Source: JAICUF01 sp038250675 (GTDB lineage: Bacteria; Gemmatimonadota; Gemmatimonadetes; Gemmatimonadales; GWC2-71-9). Taken from it: a stretch of 64,000 bases of DNA. The stretch is taken from NCBI GenBank assembly GCA_038250675.1, contig JBBSCB010000004.1, positions 1 through 64,000 on the forward strand, in the 5' to 3' direction. The notes under the pieces were generated by a model, which was not told the DNA's origin, made no database searches, and saw only the letters and a program-made list of their open reading frames with translations. Both the position numbers and the translations under genes were made by a program. Below are positions 43,511-53,315 of the stretch, piece by piece; position 1 is the stretch's first letter; each line of letters starts with the position of its first letter.

Positions 43511-44434
43511 ATGAACCGAACAGCGTCACCCCCCGGTCGCGCCCGTCTCGACCTGCTCGATCCCATGGAAGTCTCCCGCCTCGGCGGCCTCGAAGTCGTC
43601 ACCGACGGCGTCGTGGAGGGCTTTCTCACGGGCCTGCACCGCTCTCCCCGCCGCGGGTTTTCCGTCGAATTCGCCGAACATCGCATGTATCAGCCCGGCG
43701 ACGAGCTTCGCTACGTCGACTGGAAGATACTCGGCCGGAACGATCGGCTCTACGTGAAGCAGTTCGAGGAGGAAACGAACCTGCGCGCCGTCGTGGTGTG
43801 CGACGCGTCGCGGTCCATGGGATGGAGCGGCGATCCCGCCACTCGGCTGGCCAAGCTCGACTATGCGCGGCGGCTGATCGCCGCGCTCTCGCTGGTGCTG
43901 CTGCGCCAACGCGACGCCACCGGGCTGATCACCTTTGACGACACGATCCGATCGGTCACCGCGCCCAGCGCGCGGACCGGCCACTGGCACCAGCTCCTGC
44001 GGGTGCTGGCGGAGCTTGACGCCGGCACCGGCACCGCGGCCGAGCCGGCGCTCCGGCGCGTCGTGGGCGCTCTTCGGCGCCGTGGTCTGGTCGTCTTCGT
44101 CTCCGATCTCCTGCTCGAACGTGATCTGGCGCTCAAGGCGCTCCGGTTCCTCCGGCACCGCGGCCATCACGTGCTGGTCCTCCACATCATGGATCCTGCG
44201 GAGTCCACGCTCAGTGGCCCGGCCGAGGCGCGGTTCGAGGACCCCGAGACGGGGAGCGCAGTCGTGCTTCGGCCCCGGGAATGGGCCGGCGCCTATCGGA
44301 GCACCGTGGAGCAGGTCGTCGCGGGGTGGCGGCTGGCCTGTCGGCGGAGCGGCATCGCGTACCATCATGTGCTGACCGACACGCCGTTTGGGACGGTGCT
44401 GCGCCACGCGCTCGCGCCGGCCGGTCGCGGATGA
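43511..44434 (+). CDS. DUF58 domain protein (VWA-like)
   Basis: This 307-residue protein is of the DUF58 family, which usually works with MoxR AAA ATPases and BatA-type proteins. The signature block RMYQPGDELRYVDWKILGRN and the metal-ion-dependent adhesion motif DASRS in VVVCDASRSMGWSGD are present. It is soluble and cytoplasmic. The ATG at 43511 follows a good promoter. The gene overlaps the BatA-like gene as ATGA. No moxR gene is in the window, unlike the usual cluster. Confidence 0.88.
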   Translation: MNRTASPPGRARLDLLDPMEVSRLGGLEVVTDGVVEGFLTGLHRSPRRGFSVEFAEHRMYQPGDELRYVDWKILGRNDRLYVKQFEEETNLRAVVVCDASRSMGWSGDPATRLAKLDYARRLIAALSLVLLRQRDATGLITFDDTIRSVTAPSARTGHWHQLLRVLAELDAGTGTAAEPALRRVVGALRRRGLVVFVSDLLLERDLALKALRFLRHRGHHVLVLHIMDPAESTLSGPAEARFEDPETGSAVVLRPREWAGAYRSTVEQVVAGWRLACRRSGIAYHHVLTDTPFGTVLRHALAPAGRG

Positions 44435-46215
44435 TCGGTTTTCTCCATCCGTGGCTGCTGGCCGGTCTGGCGGCCGCGGCGATACCACTGGTGCTCCACC
44501 TCGTGGCGCGACGCGAGCCGCCGACCGTCGTCTTTCCGGCTGTTCGCTATCTGGTGAGCACGACGCAGGAGCACCAGCGCCGCCTGCGCCTGCAGCATTG
44601 GCTGCTGCTGCTGGTCCGGACGCTCCTCATCGCGGCGCTCGTCTTCGCGGCCGCGGGGCCGACCGCACCGGTCGCCGGTGTGCCGGGACACCCGGCCACA
44701 GCGATGGTGCTGATCGTCGACAACAGCGCGAGCAGTGCGGTGGTGGTGGACGGTGTGCCGCTGCTGGGCGCGCTGAAGGTGGCGGCGCGCGCGGCGCTGG
44801 GCCGGGCGACGCCGGCCGATGGGCTGTGGCTGCTCACGGCGGACGGGATCCCGCGCCGCGGAGACGCGCGCACGCTGGCGGCACTGCTCGACAGCCTCCG
44901 TCCGTCACCGGCACGGTTGGACCTGGGCGGCGCGCTGATGCTCGCGGGCAGCGTCCTCGCGCCCGACGCCCGCCCGGGCGAGATCGTGCTGCTGTCGGAC
45001 CTTCAGGCGACGGCGGTCAGCGCCGCACATCCGGCGGCAGCGGTGGTCGTGGGCCGCGCCCCCGGCGCGCCTCCGGCTAACCTGGGCATTGCGTCGCTCT
45101 CCACCGGCGCACAGCCCTGGTCCTCCGACGGGGGGCGCGTGGTGGTCACGCTCGTCGGCGACAGCGGACGGCGGGTGCCCGTCACCGTGCGCCTCGGCGA
45201 GCGCCCCGGACGTCAGGCGCTGGTCGGTGCGGGTGACGGTGCCACCATCAGCGTGCCCGGCGCGCCGGCGGGGTGGTGGGTGGCGCATGCCGAGCTCGAT
45301 CCGGATGAGCTGCGGCTGGATGATGCGCGGGACACGTACGTCCGCATCGCACCCGTCGCCCGTGCGGCGTGGAGCGCCGACGATCACTACCTGTCCGCCG
45401 CGTGCGACGTGCTGGCGGCCAGCAACCGCCTCGCGCGCGGGGCCGAGGTGACCGCGGGCAGCCTGGGCCCGGCGTTTTCGGTCGTGGTCCCGCCGGCGGA
45501 CCCGGCAGCGCTCGGCGCGCTCAACCGCGCGCTGGCCCGCCGCGGTGTGACCTGGCATTACGGCGCTCTCAGCACCACGGCGGTCTGGACCGACAGCGGC
45601 CCGCTGCTGGGACGCCATCGCGTCAGCCAGCGCTACATGCTCGAAAGCTCTGCGAGCGGGCGGACCGGCGTGCTGGCCACCGCAGGCGGGACACCGTGGG
45701 CGGTCCGGAGCGCCGGCGTGGTGCTGCTGGGCAGCCGGCTCGAGCCGGCCTGGACCGATCTGCCGCTTTCCGCCGGCTTCGTACCGCTGGTCGACCGGTT
45801 GCTCAACCGGGTCGCGCGCGGGGAGCTCGCGATCGAGGACGGAGTCGCGGGCCAGCCGATCGCGCTGCCGGATCAGGTCAGCGAGGTCCGCCTGGGCGAT
45901 CGGTCCTGGAAGGTGGAGGGCGGCGACCTTTTCCGGCCCGTGGTGGCGGGCGCGCACCTGCTGCTGGCGGGTGAGGACACCGTCGGTGCGCTCAACGTCG
46001 GCACCGACCCACGGGAATCGGTGCTGGCGCGGATGCCGGACGCCACGGTGCGCCGCCTGTGGCCTGGCGCGCGCATCCTGGCCCTTCCGGACGCGGGCGC
46101 CGCCGCCTTCTCGTCGCTGGCCCGCGCCGATTTTCGCGGACCGCTGCTCTGGCTCGCCCTGGCGCTGGGCCTGGTCGAAGTGCTGCTTGCGAGCTTTACC
46201 CGGAGACGCGCATGA
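44431..46215 (+). CDS. BatA-like aerotolerance-family membrane protein
   Basis: This 594-residue protein starts with the BatA N-terminal module: a first helix (FLHPWLLAGLAAAAIPLVLHL), basic loop and second helix (LLLLVRTLLIAALVFAAAG). A VWA-like domain follows with DNSASS (MIDAS-type DxSxS), then a long beta-rich periplasmic part, and a C-terminal helix (LLWLALALGLVEVLLASF). Family members often act in envelope stress or aerotolerance, but the function is not settled. It overlaps the DUF58 gene before it and mfd after it, each by ATGA. Confidence 0.85.
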   Translation: MIGFLHPWLLAGLAAAAIPLVLHLVARREPPTVVFPAVRYLVSTTQEHQRRLRLQHWLLLLVRTLLIAALVFAAAGPTAPVAGVPGHPATAMVLIVDNSASSAVVVDGVPLLGALKVAARAALGRATPADGLWLLTADGIPRRGDARTLAALLDSLRPSPARLDLGGALMLAGSVLAPDARPGEIVLLSDLQATAVSAAHPAAAVVVGRAPGAPPANLGIASLSTGAQPWSSDGGRVVVTLVGDSGRRVPVTVRLGERPGRQALVGAGDGATISVPGAPAGWWVAHAELDPDELRLDDARDTYVRIAPVARAAWSADDHYLSAACDVLAASNRLARGAEVTAGSLGPAFSVVVPPADPAALGALNRALARRGVTWHYGALSTTAVWTDSGPLLGRHRVSQRYMLESSASGRTGVLATAGGTPWAVRSAGVVLLGSRLEPAWTDLPLSAGFVPLVDRLLNRVARGELAIEDGVAGQPIALPDQVSEVRLGDRSWKVEGGDLFRPVVAGAHLLLAGEDTVGALNVGTDPRESVLARMPDATVRRLWPGARILALPDAGAAAFSSLARADFRGPLLWLALALGLVEVLLASFTRRRA

Positions 46216-49200
46216 CGCTGCGGCTCATCACCGACGCCTTCGAGCGCGCGGCCACCACCAACGACCTGCTCGGGCGGCTGCCCGGGCGGGGCGCGGTGCT
46301 GCGCATGGGCGGGCTGCCGGGGTCGAGCGGCGCGGTGCTGGCCGCCTTCGTGGCACAGGCCGAGCGGCAGCGCCTCCTTGTGGTCGTCGCGCCGACGCCG
46401 GGTGATGCCGAACGCTGGCTGACCGACCTTGGCCACCTCACCGACCTGCCAGTCGCGCTCTATCCGCAGCGTGAAGCGCTGGGTGAGGACGAGCCCCACT
46501 ACGAGATTGCGGGCGAGCGGGCCGAGACCATCGAGGCGCTGCTCGGTGGGCGCCTCCGCCTGCTGGTCACGACAGCGCGCGCCACCGCCGAGCGCACGCT
46601 GGTTCCCGCCGCACTCGAAGCGCTACGGTTGCGCCTGGCGGTCGGTGAGCACCGGCCGCCGGCCGCGGTCGTCGGCGAGCTGGAGGCCATGGGCTATCAC
46701 CGCGTGCCCACCGTGACCGAAGTGGCCGAGTACAGCCTCCGCGGCGGGATCCTTGACGTATACGGTTTCGGCATGGCCGGGCCGGCGCGTCTGGAGTGGT
46801 GGGGCGACGACATCTCGTCCATCCGCGGGTTCGACTTGACCACGCAGCGGTCGGCCGAGGAAGTGCCCGCGATCGTCGTGCTGCCGATCGATACCCGCGG
46901 CATGCAGCCGGATGACGCCGACCGCCCGGCGCGTCCCGCCGGAGGGGCGCCGGCCCGGCAGACGCTGCTCGACCTGCTCCCGCCCGACACCGTCATCATC
47001 GAAGAGGCGACCGGCCCCGACGCGGACGAGGTGACGCGCGCGTGGCACGAGGCGGCACACCATCTGGAGATCGCCCGCCGCCTGGGCGAGCAGGTGCCCA
47101 CCCGCGAGGCGATCTTCGTTGAGCCCGAGGCATGGCGTGGGCAGATCGCGGCGTTTCCGCGCGTCGTCCTGCGGGACGAGCACGCCGATCTCCAGATGGG
47201 ATTCTTCCCGCCGGAGCGGGTGGACCGCGACCTCAACCGCCTCCGCACGCTGCTCGCGGGCACGCCGGCCACGCTGATCCTGTGCGACAACGAAGGCCAG
47301 CTGGAGCGGATGGAAGAGTTGCTCGAGGACGGGCGGCGGGCCGGCGCCAACGCGTCGCTGGCGGTGGGCGCACTCGACGGTGGCTTTGTGATGCCGTCGC
47401 TGCGGGTGCTCACCGACCACGAGATCTTCCGGCGCGCGCGACGGCTCCGGCGGGCCCGGCGCTATCGCCAGGCGGCACCGTCCGCCGCCACCGGCGCGCT
47501 CACGGTGGGCGACTACGTGGTCCATCTGGACCACGGTATCGGGATCTACCGCGGCATCGACACGGTTCGGGTGGGCGAGAGCACGTTCGAAGTCGCGGTG
47601 GTCGAGTATGAAGGTGGGGACCGGCTCAACGTGCCGCTGTACCGGCTGGACCAGCTGGAGCGGTATCGCGATGCCGGCGACGACGGCGATCGGCCGCCCC
47701 CCAAGCTGCACAAGCTGGGCGGCTCGTCCTGGCAGAAGGTGCGGGACCGGACCCGGAAGGCGATCCAGCAGATGGCGGCCGAGCTCCTCGACCTGTACGC
47801 GCGCCGCAGCGTGACCGGCGGCTACGCCTTTCCGCCCGACGGCAAGTGGCAGCGGGAGCTGGAATCGGCCTTTCTCTACGAGGACACGCCGGACCAGCGG
47901 ACCGCCACCGAGGACATCAAGCGCGATATGGAACAGCCGCGCCCGATGGACCGGTTGCTCGTGGGCGACGTGGGGTACGGCAAGACCGAAGTGGCGGTGC
48001 GTGCCGCGTTCAAGGCGGTCCAGGGCGGCAAGCAGGTGGCCGTGCTGGTGCCCACCACGATTCTGGCCGAGCAGCACGGGCGGACGTTCATGGAGCGGCT
48101 GGCCGACTATCCGGTCAAGGTGGAGGTGCTCTCGCGCTTCCGCACGGCGCGGGAGCAGAAGGCGGCGCTGGCGCGGATGGCCTCGGGCGAGACGGACATC
48201 GTGATCGGCACCCACCGCCTGCTCTCGCGGGACGTGGCGTTCAAGGATCTCGGGCTGCTGGTTGTGGACGAGGAGCACCGTTTTGGCGTCAAGCACAAGG
48301 AGCGCCTCAAGGAGCTGCGACTGCAGGTGGACGTGCTGACGCTCACGGCCACGCCGATTCCGCGGACGCTGCACCTGTCGCTGGCGGGCCTGCGCGACCT
48401 CACGCTGATCGAGACGCCCCCGCGCGACCGCTCGCCGGTGCTCACGTTCGTCGAGCCGTGGGATGACGGATTGCTGGAGGAAGCGTTTGCCCGGGAACTG
48501 GACCGCGGCGGCCAGGTGTTCATGGTCCACAACCGGATCGAGACGATTGAAACCATCGCGGCGCGGGTGCGCTCGCTCGCGCCTCGCGCCCGGGTGGCCG
48601 TGGCGCATGGACAGATGGCGGCGGACGTGCTGGAGCGGGTGATGCGCGGATTCGTCGCCGGGGAAGTGGACATTCTCGTCACGACGATGATCGTCGAGTC
48701 CGGTCTGGACGTGCCCAATGCCAACACGATGGTGGTGCACGACGCGCACCGGCTGGGACTGGCGCAGCTCTACCAGCTCCGCGGACGGGTGGGACGCAGC
48801 CACCGTCGGGCCAACTGCTACCTCCTGGTGCCCGATACGATCGACGCCGACGCCGAGGAGCGGCTCAAGGTGCTGGAACACCACACCGACCTCGGTGCCG
48901 GCTACCGGATCGCGCTGAAGGATCTGGAACTGCGGGGAGCGGGCAATCTGCTGGGCTCGGAGCAGTCGGGGCACGCGCACGCAGTCGGGTTCGACCTCTA
49001 TCTGCGGTGGCTGGAGGAGACGGTGAAGGCGCTGCGGGGCCAAGGCGGGCAGGAGCAGCCGCTGCCGCCCGACGTGGTCCTGGATCGTCCGGCGCACCTG
49101 CCCGATGCCTACGTGGCCGATGACGACGCCAAGCTGGACCTGTACCGGCGACTGGCGCGGGCGGTGTCGTCTGGCGACATTGATCAATTGCGCGAGGAAA

Positions 49201-49499
49201 TGCGTGAGCGGTTCGGCCCTCTGCCGTCCGAGGCCGAGACGCTGCTCGACATGGCCCGTCTCCGGGTCATGGGCGCAGCGCTCGGCCTCCAGCATGTTCT
49301 GGTCCGGGGTGACGAATCGCGGTTGACGTTCCGGGCGGGCACTGCGCCGCGCATGGCGGGGCTGACCGCCGCGCTGGACGATGTCCAGCTTGCGGCCGAG
49401 GTGCGCCGCACCGTACCGCTCTCGCTCCGGCTGACGCGCCTGGGCGGTGAGCCGATGATTCCGGCGCTCGTTCGGGCGCTCAGGGCAGTATCGACGTAG
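46212..49499 (+). CDS. mfd: Transcription-repair coupling factor
   Basis: Mfd removes RNA polymerase stalled at DNA lesions and recruits UvrA. The 1,095-residue protein has an N-terminal UvrB-homology region, a CarD-like RNA polymerase interaction domain (about 430-510, VGDYVVHLDHGIGIYRGI), a superfamily 2 translocase with Walker A GDVGYGKTE (585-593) and DEEH (VVDEEHRFGV), and a C-terminal TRCF domain. Its ATG overlaps the BatA-like stop (ATGA), so expression is tied to envelope genes. uvrA is also in this window, 30 kb away. Confidence 0.96.
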   Translation: MTLRLITDAFERAATTNDLLGRLPGRGAVLRMGGLPGSSGAVLAAFVAQAERQRLLVVVAPTPGDAERWLTDLGHLTDLPVALYPQREALGEDEPHYEIAGERAETIEALLGGRLRLLVTTARATAERTLVPAALEALRLRLAVGEHRPPAAVVGELEAMGYHRVPTVTEVAEYSLRGGILDVYGFGMAGPARLEWWGDDISSIRGFDLTTQRSAEEVPAIVVLPIDTRGMQPDDADRPARPAGGAPARQTLLDLLPPDTVIIEEATGPDADEVTRAWHEAAHHLEIARRLGEQVPTREAIFVEPEAWRGQIAAFPRVVLRDEHADLQMGFFPPERVDRDLNRLRTLLAGTPATLILCDNEGQLERMEELLEDGRRAGANASLAVGALDGGFVMPSLRVLTDHEIFRRARRLRRARRYRQAAPSAATGALTVGDYVVHLDHGIGIYRGIDTVRVGESTFEVAVVEYEGGDRLNVPLYRLDQLERYRDAGDDGDRPPPKLHKLGGSSWQKVRDRTRKAIQQMAAELLDLYARRSVTGGYAFPPDGKWQRELESAFLYEDTPDQRTATEDIKRDMEQPRPMDRLLVGDVGYGKTEVAVRAAFKAVQGGKQVAVLVPTTILAEQHGRTFMERLADYPVKVEVLSRFRTAREQKAALARMASGETDIVIGTHRLLSRDVAFKDLGLLVVDEEHRFGVKHKERLKELRLQVDVLTLTATPIPRTLHLSLAGLRDLTLIETPPRDRSPVLTFVEPWDDGLLEEAFARELDRGGQVFMVHNRIETIETIAARVRSLAPRARVAVAHGQMAADVLERVMRGFVAGEVDILVTTMIVESGLDVPNANTMVVHDAHRLGLAQLYQLRGRVGRSHRRANCYLLVPDTIDADAEERLKVLEHHTDLGAGYRIALKDLELRGAGNLLGSEQSGHAHAVGFDLYLRWLEETVKALRGQGGQEQPLPPDVVLDRPAHLPDAYVADDDAKLDLYRRLARAVSSGDIDQLREEMRERFGPLPSEAETLLDMARLRVMGAALGLQHVLVRGDESRLTFRAGTAPRMAGLTAALDDVQLAAEVRRTVPLSLRLTRLGGEPMIPALVRALRAVST

Positions 49500-49518
49500 T
49501 CCCTTTCATGGAGAAGGC

Positions 49519-50991
49519 ATGCGCCGCTTGTTGATCGTCGTCGGACTGCTCGGGGTCGCGGGCTGTTCCAATTTCCGGGATCTCTTTTCGGCGCACGCCG
49601 ACGTGGCCGCGAAGGCGGGTGACCTGGAGCTCAAGACCACTCGGATGGCCCAGATTCTGGCCGGCCCCAAGGGTGCCCAGCTCAACCGCGAGTCGGCCGA
49701 TTTCGTGGCCAACCTGTGGACCGACTACGCGCTGTTCTCCCAGGCGGTCGCCACCCGCAAGCTGCCGTCCGACTCGGCGGCGATTGCTGAGGTCCTCTGG
49801 GGCGATATCGCGGAGCTGCGATCGCAGCACTGGTTCGATACGCTGCTTGCGCGCCGCGGAAAGGTGACGCCGGCCCGGATCGACAGCGCCTATAATGGCA
49901 ATGCGGTGCGCCTGCTGCAGCACATGCTTTTCTCGGTCACGCCCAATGCGGTGCCCGAGGAGCGGGCCGCGGCGCGCAGGAAGGCCGAGGCGGCGCTGGC
50001 CAGGGTCAAGGCCGGTGCCGATTTCGGCCAGCTCGCGAGCCAGATGTCGGCCGACCCGGGCAGTGCCCGCGACCAGGGGTATCTCGGTGTCTGGCCGCGC
50101 GGCAAGTTCGTCACCGCCTTCGACAGCGCGGGCTGGGCACTCTCGCCGGGTGCGGTGAGCGCCATCGTCGAGACGCCCTTTGGCTATCACATCATCCGGC
50201 GTCCGCCCGAATCGGCGGTGATCGACCGCTTCACGGCGTGGATCCACGAGGGCGCCGGCGTCCGCATCGACTCGCTCTACCTGGACAGTCTGGCCATCAC
50301 CAAGAAGATCAAGGTGGCGTCCAGCGCGCCGGCCACGCTCCGCTCGGCGGTGGAGGACATGGAGGGCAGCGCCGGCTCCAGCAAGGCCGTCGCGACGTAC
50401 GACGGCGGGACCTTCACGCTGGGCGAGATGGTCAAGTGGATGCACCAGATCGTGCCGCCCGCGGCGTATCCGCAGGTGAAAGCCGCGACCGACAGCCAGC
50501 TGATCCAGTTTGCCCGCGGCGTGACCAGCAGCGCGCTGCTGCTGCGCCAGGCCGACTCGGCCCACATCGTGCTGTCGCCGGTCGAGTGGCAGGAAATGCA
50601 CCAGCAGTACGCTGCGCAGATCGATTCGCTCAAGATGGAAATGGGCATCAGCGGGGCGGACTTCGCCGATTCGTCCATTGCGCGGAATGAGCGGGTCAAG
50701 GTCGCCGGGCTCAAGCTCGCGCAATACTTCGACGCGCTGCTTGCCGGGAAGGCACGGCTCCGGCCGCTGCCGACCACGCTGACGACGCTGCTGCGCGAGC
50801 GAATGACGCACAAGATCTATCCGGCGGGCCTCGAGCGCGGGCTCGGGGAGGCGCAGGCCATCCGCGCCAAGTCGGATTCCATCAATGGGCCGACCGGGCC
50901 GCGACCTGGCATGCCGCCGGGCGCGATGCAGCCGGCGCCGGGTCCGCCGCCGTCGGGCGGGACCCGGACGCCGCCGCCGGTCAATCGGTAA
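49519..50991 (+). CDS. Parvulin-type peptidyl-prolyl isomerase, lipoprotein (PrsA/SurA-like)
   Basis: This 490-residue protein has a lipobox (GVAGC, Cys16) and one recognisable parvulin domain (about 128-235, with FGQLASQMSADPGSARDQGYLG and FGYHIIRR). A helical chaperone-like region follows, with a Pro/Gly-rich tail (about 460-490). It should be a periplasmic folding factor for outer-membrane or secreted proteins. GGAGAAGG gives a ribosome-binding site, 19 bases after mfd. A second SurA-like gene follows 15 bases later. Confidence 0.88.
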   Translation: MRRLLIVVGLLGVAGCSNFRDLFSAHADVAAKAGDLELKTTRMAQILAGPKGAQLNRESADFVANLWTDYALFSQAVATRKLPSDSAAIAEVLWGDIAELRSQHWFDTLLARRGKVTPARIDSAYNGNAVRLLQHMLFSVTPNAVPEERAAARRKAEAALARVKAGADFGQLASQMSADPGSARDQGYLGVWPRGKFVTAFDSAGWALSPGAVSAIVETPFGYHIIRRPPESAVIDRFTAWIHEGAGVRIDSLYLDSLAITKKIKVASSAPATLRSAVEDMEGSAGSSKAVATYDGGTFTLGEMVKWMHQIVPPAAYPQVKAATDSQLIQFARGVTSSALLLRQADSAHIVLSPVEWQEMHQQYAAQIDSLKMEMGISGADFADSSIARNERVKVAGLKLAQYFDALLAGKARLRPLPTTLTTLLRERMTHKIYPAGLERGLGEAQAIRAKSDSINGPTGPRPGMPPGAMQPAPGPPPSGGTRTPPPVNR

Positions 50992-51006
50992 GCGAAGGGG
51001 CTGATC

Positions 51007-52365
51007 ATGAGGCAGCTGTACCGGTCCGCGGTGGCGCTGGCCGCCGCGGCCGCTGTCGGGGCGGCCGGGGCGCGGCCGGCGGTGGGGCAGGACTCCACCG
51101 CGATGCGCCAGGTGAAGGACACCACGATCGTCACGGACCGGGTGGTCGCCGTCGTCGGCAATCACCCGATTCTGCTGTCGCAGGTCGAAGAGGAGATGTT
51201 CACCCGGCAATCGCAGCCCGGCTTCGTGGCCCCCGCGAACGAGATGGCCTACGACTCGCTGCGCCGCTCGATCGTCGATGATATCGTGGATGACGAGTTG
51301 CTGGTGCAGGAGGCGGAGCGCGACACCACGATCAAGGTGACCGCCGAGGAAGTGCTCCAGGCGGTGGACCAGCAGGTGAAGGGTGTGCGGGCCCGGTTCA
51401 CGTCCGAGGTGGACTACGTCAACGAGCTGAAGAAGGCCGGCTTCGAGACGCCCGACGAATACCGCCGCTGGTCGGCCGACAACGTGCGGCGGACCTTCTA
51501 CAAGAATCGGCTGCTGGCGCATCTGAAGGATCGCGGGCGGCTCAAGCCGGTCATTCCGACCGACAAGGAGATGCGGGCGTTCTTCGCGCGCAGCAAGGGG
51601 CAGCTGGACAAGCGACCGGCCACCATTTCATTCCGCCAGATCGTCATCGCGCCCAAGGCCACGCCGGCGGCTCGCGCCCGCGCCCGCGCGCTGGCTGATT
51701 CCATCGTGCTGGAGCTGCGCAACGGCGCCGACTTTGCCACTGCGGCGCGGCGCTTCTCGGCCGATTCCGCCACGCGGGTCAACGGCGGCGATCTGGGCTG
51801 GGAACGGCGCGGGCGCTTCCTCCCGGAGTTCGAACGGGTCGAGTACGCGCTCAAGCCCGGCGCCATCTCCGATCCGGTCGAGACCGCTTTCGGCTTTCAC
51901 ATCATCCAGGTGCTGCGGACCCAGCCGACGGAGACCAACGCGCGGCACATCCTGATCACGCCGGCGGTCACGGCGTCCGACGTGGACAGCGCGCGCGCAC
52001 TGGCGCTCCGGCTCTCGAAGGCGGTGTCCGCTGGCGCATCGTTCGACTCGCTGCAGCGACTGTACCACGATGCCTCCGAGGAGAAGGAGGCGCCGGCGGT
52101 GCCGCTGGACAAGCTGCCGGAGGTCTACGCCAAGGCGATCGGCGACGCGCCGGCAGGTACCATCGTCCCGCCGTTCGAGCTGGGCAGCGAAGGCGTGCGC
52201 CAGAAGTTCGCCATCGTGAAGATCACCGAGCGGCGGCCCGAGGGTGACGTCTCCTACGAGGATATGAAGGACCGGATCCGCACCGCACTCTCCGACGAGC
52301 TGTCGCAGCGCCGGCTGGTGGAACGGCTGCGCGAGTTCACCTATGTCGACGTGCGCGAGCCCTGA
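51007..52365 (+). CDS. SurA-like periplasmic chaperone/peptidyl-prolyl isomerase
   Basis: This 452-residue secreted protein starts with a signal peptide (ending AVGQ) and a SurA N-terminal helical domain beginning VVAVVGNHPILLSQVEEEM. A parvulin domain follows (about 210-305, ISFRQIVIAPK to FGFHIIQVL) and a second, less typical one (about 310-420, NARHILITPAV). It probably escorts outer-membrane proteins across the periplasm. The stop overlaps the pdxA start (TGATG), an arrangement reminiscent of E. coli, where surA is also followed by pdxA. Confidence 0.92.
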   Translation: MRQLYRSAVALAAAAAVGAAGARPAVGQDSTAMRQVKDTTIVTDRVVAVVGNHPILLSQVEEEMFTRQSQPGFVAPANEMAYDSLRRSIVDDIVDDELLVQEAERDTTIKVTAEEVLQAVDQQVKGVRARFTSEVDYVNELKKAGFETPDEYRRWSADNVRRTFYKNRLLAHLKDRGRLKPVIPTDKEMRAFFARSKGQLDKRPATISFRQIVIAPKATPAARARARALADSIVLELRNGADFATAARRFSADSATRVNGGDLGWERRGRFLPEFERVEYALKPGAISDPVETAFGFHIIQVLRTQPTETNARHILITPAVTASDVDSARALALRLSKAVSAGASFDSLQRLYHDASEEKEAPAVPLDKLPEVYAKAIGDAPAGTIVPPFELGSEGVRQKFAIVKITERRPEGDVSYEDMKDRIRTALSDELSQRRLVERLREFTYVDVREP

Positions 52366-53315
52366 TGGTGCGGCTCGCGGTCACCCTCGGTGACCCGCGG
52401 GGCATCGGGCCGGAGATCGTCCGCCGGGCCCTGGAGGAGCCGCTCGACGCCGAAATCACCCTGGTTGGTGCCGACGACCAGATGGGGGCGATTCCGGCCG
52501 CTGCACGCATCAGCGTCGGAGCGTGGAACGGGGGGAGCGGGGAACGCGCCGATCACGCCCGGACGGTGCGCGCCGGCCGCATTACCGGACACGCGGTGGA
52601 AACGGTGGCGCGCCTGGCGCTCGCCGGCGAGGTGGACGCCATCGTCACCGCACCCGCCCACAAGCACGCCCTCCATCTTGCCGGATTTCCCTATCCTGGC
52701 CATACCGAATGGCTTGCCCACCTGGCGGGAGACGTGGACGTGGCCATGATGCTGGCCGCCGACGAGCTGCGCGTAGTGCTGGTCACGACCCACGTGCCGT
52801 TCCGCGATGTGCCAGCGCTCCTCACGGTGGACCGCGTGGTGCGCACCGGCACCGTCACGGCCCGGGGCCTGCGGGACTGGTTCGGGATTGCCGCGCCGCG
52901 GCTGGTACTGTGCGCGGTGAATCCGCATGCGGGCGAGTCGGGGTTGTTCGGCGACGAGGAAACGCGGGTGCTGGCACCGGCGGCGGAGCGACTGGGCGCC
53001 GCGGGTCCGCTGCCGGCGGACACGGTCTTCGTGCGGGCCATGCGCGGCGAATTCGACGCGGTGCTCGCGCCGTATCACGACGTGGGCATGACGGCGATCA
53101 AGGTGGCGGCATTCGGCCGGGCGGTGAACGTCACGCTGGGGCTGCCGTTTCCGCGGACCTCGCCGGATCACGGTACCGCGTTCGACATCGCCGGCACCGG
53201 CCGGGCCGATCCTGCGAGCATGCGGGCGGCGCTGGAGCTGGCGGTGCGGCTCGCCGGCCGCCGCGCTAGCGCCGCTCCAGGCCCCGCAGCACCCGCTCGT
53301 GCGCCGCGAGTTTGA
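52365..53315 (+). CDS. pdxA: 4-hydroxythreonine-4-phosphate dehydrogenase
   Basis: PdxA oxidises 4-phosphohydroxy-threonine in pyridoxal phosphate synthesis. The 316-residue protein shows VTLGDPRGIGPEI at the start, the metal/substrate block TAPAHKHALHLAGFPYPGHT, the nearby AVNPHAGESG and the third-site APYHDVGM. The start is set by TGATG overlap with surA-like. The C-terminal tail after LAGRR is extra and its last 50 bases overlap the 3-prime end of the convergent hisG gene. Confidence 0.94.
   Translation: MVRLAVTLGDPRGIGPEIVRRALEEPLDAEITLVGADDQMGAIPAAARISVGAWNGGSGERADHARTVRAGRITGHAVETVARLALAGEVDAIVTAPAHKHALHLAGFPYPGHTEWLAHLAGDVDVAMMLAADELRVVLVTTHVPFRDVPALLTVDRVVRTGTVTARGLRDWFGIAAPRLVLCAVNPHAGESGLFGDEETRVLAPAAERLGAAGPLPADTVFVRAMRGEFDAVLAPYHDVGMTAIKVAAFGRAVNVTLGLPFPRTSPDHGTAFDIAGTGRADPASMRAALELAVRLAGRRASAAPGPAAPARAPRV

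Noticed and set aside
46623..49295. About 890-codon minus-strand frame opposite mfd
   Set aside because: Antisense shadow caused by GC-biased third positions of mfd; composition is His/Arg/Gln-rich with no domain.
49480..51522. About 680-codon minus-strand frame opposite the two PPIase genes
   Set aside because: Crosses two well-supported genes and has no protein-like motifs.
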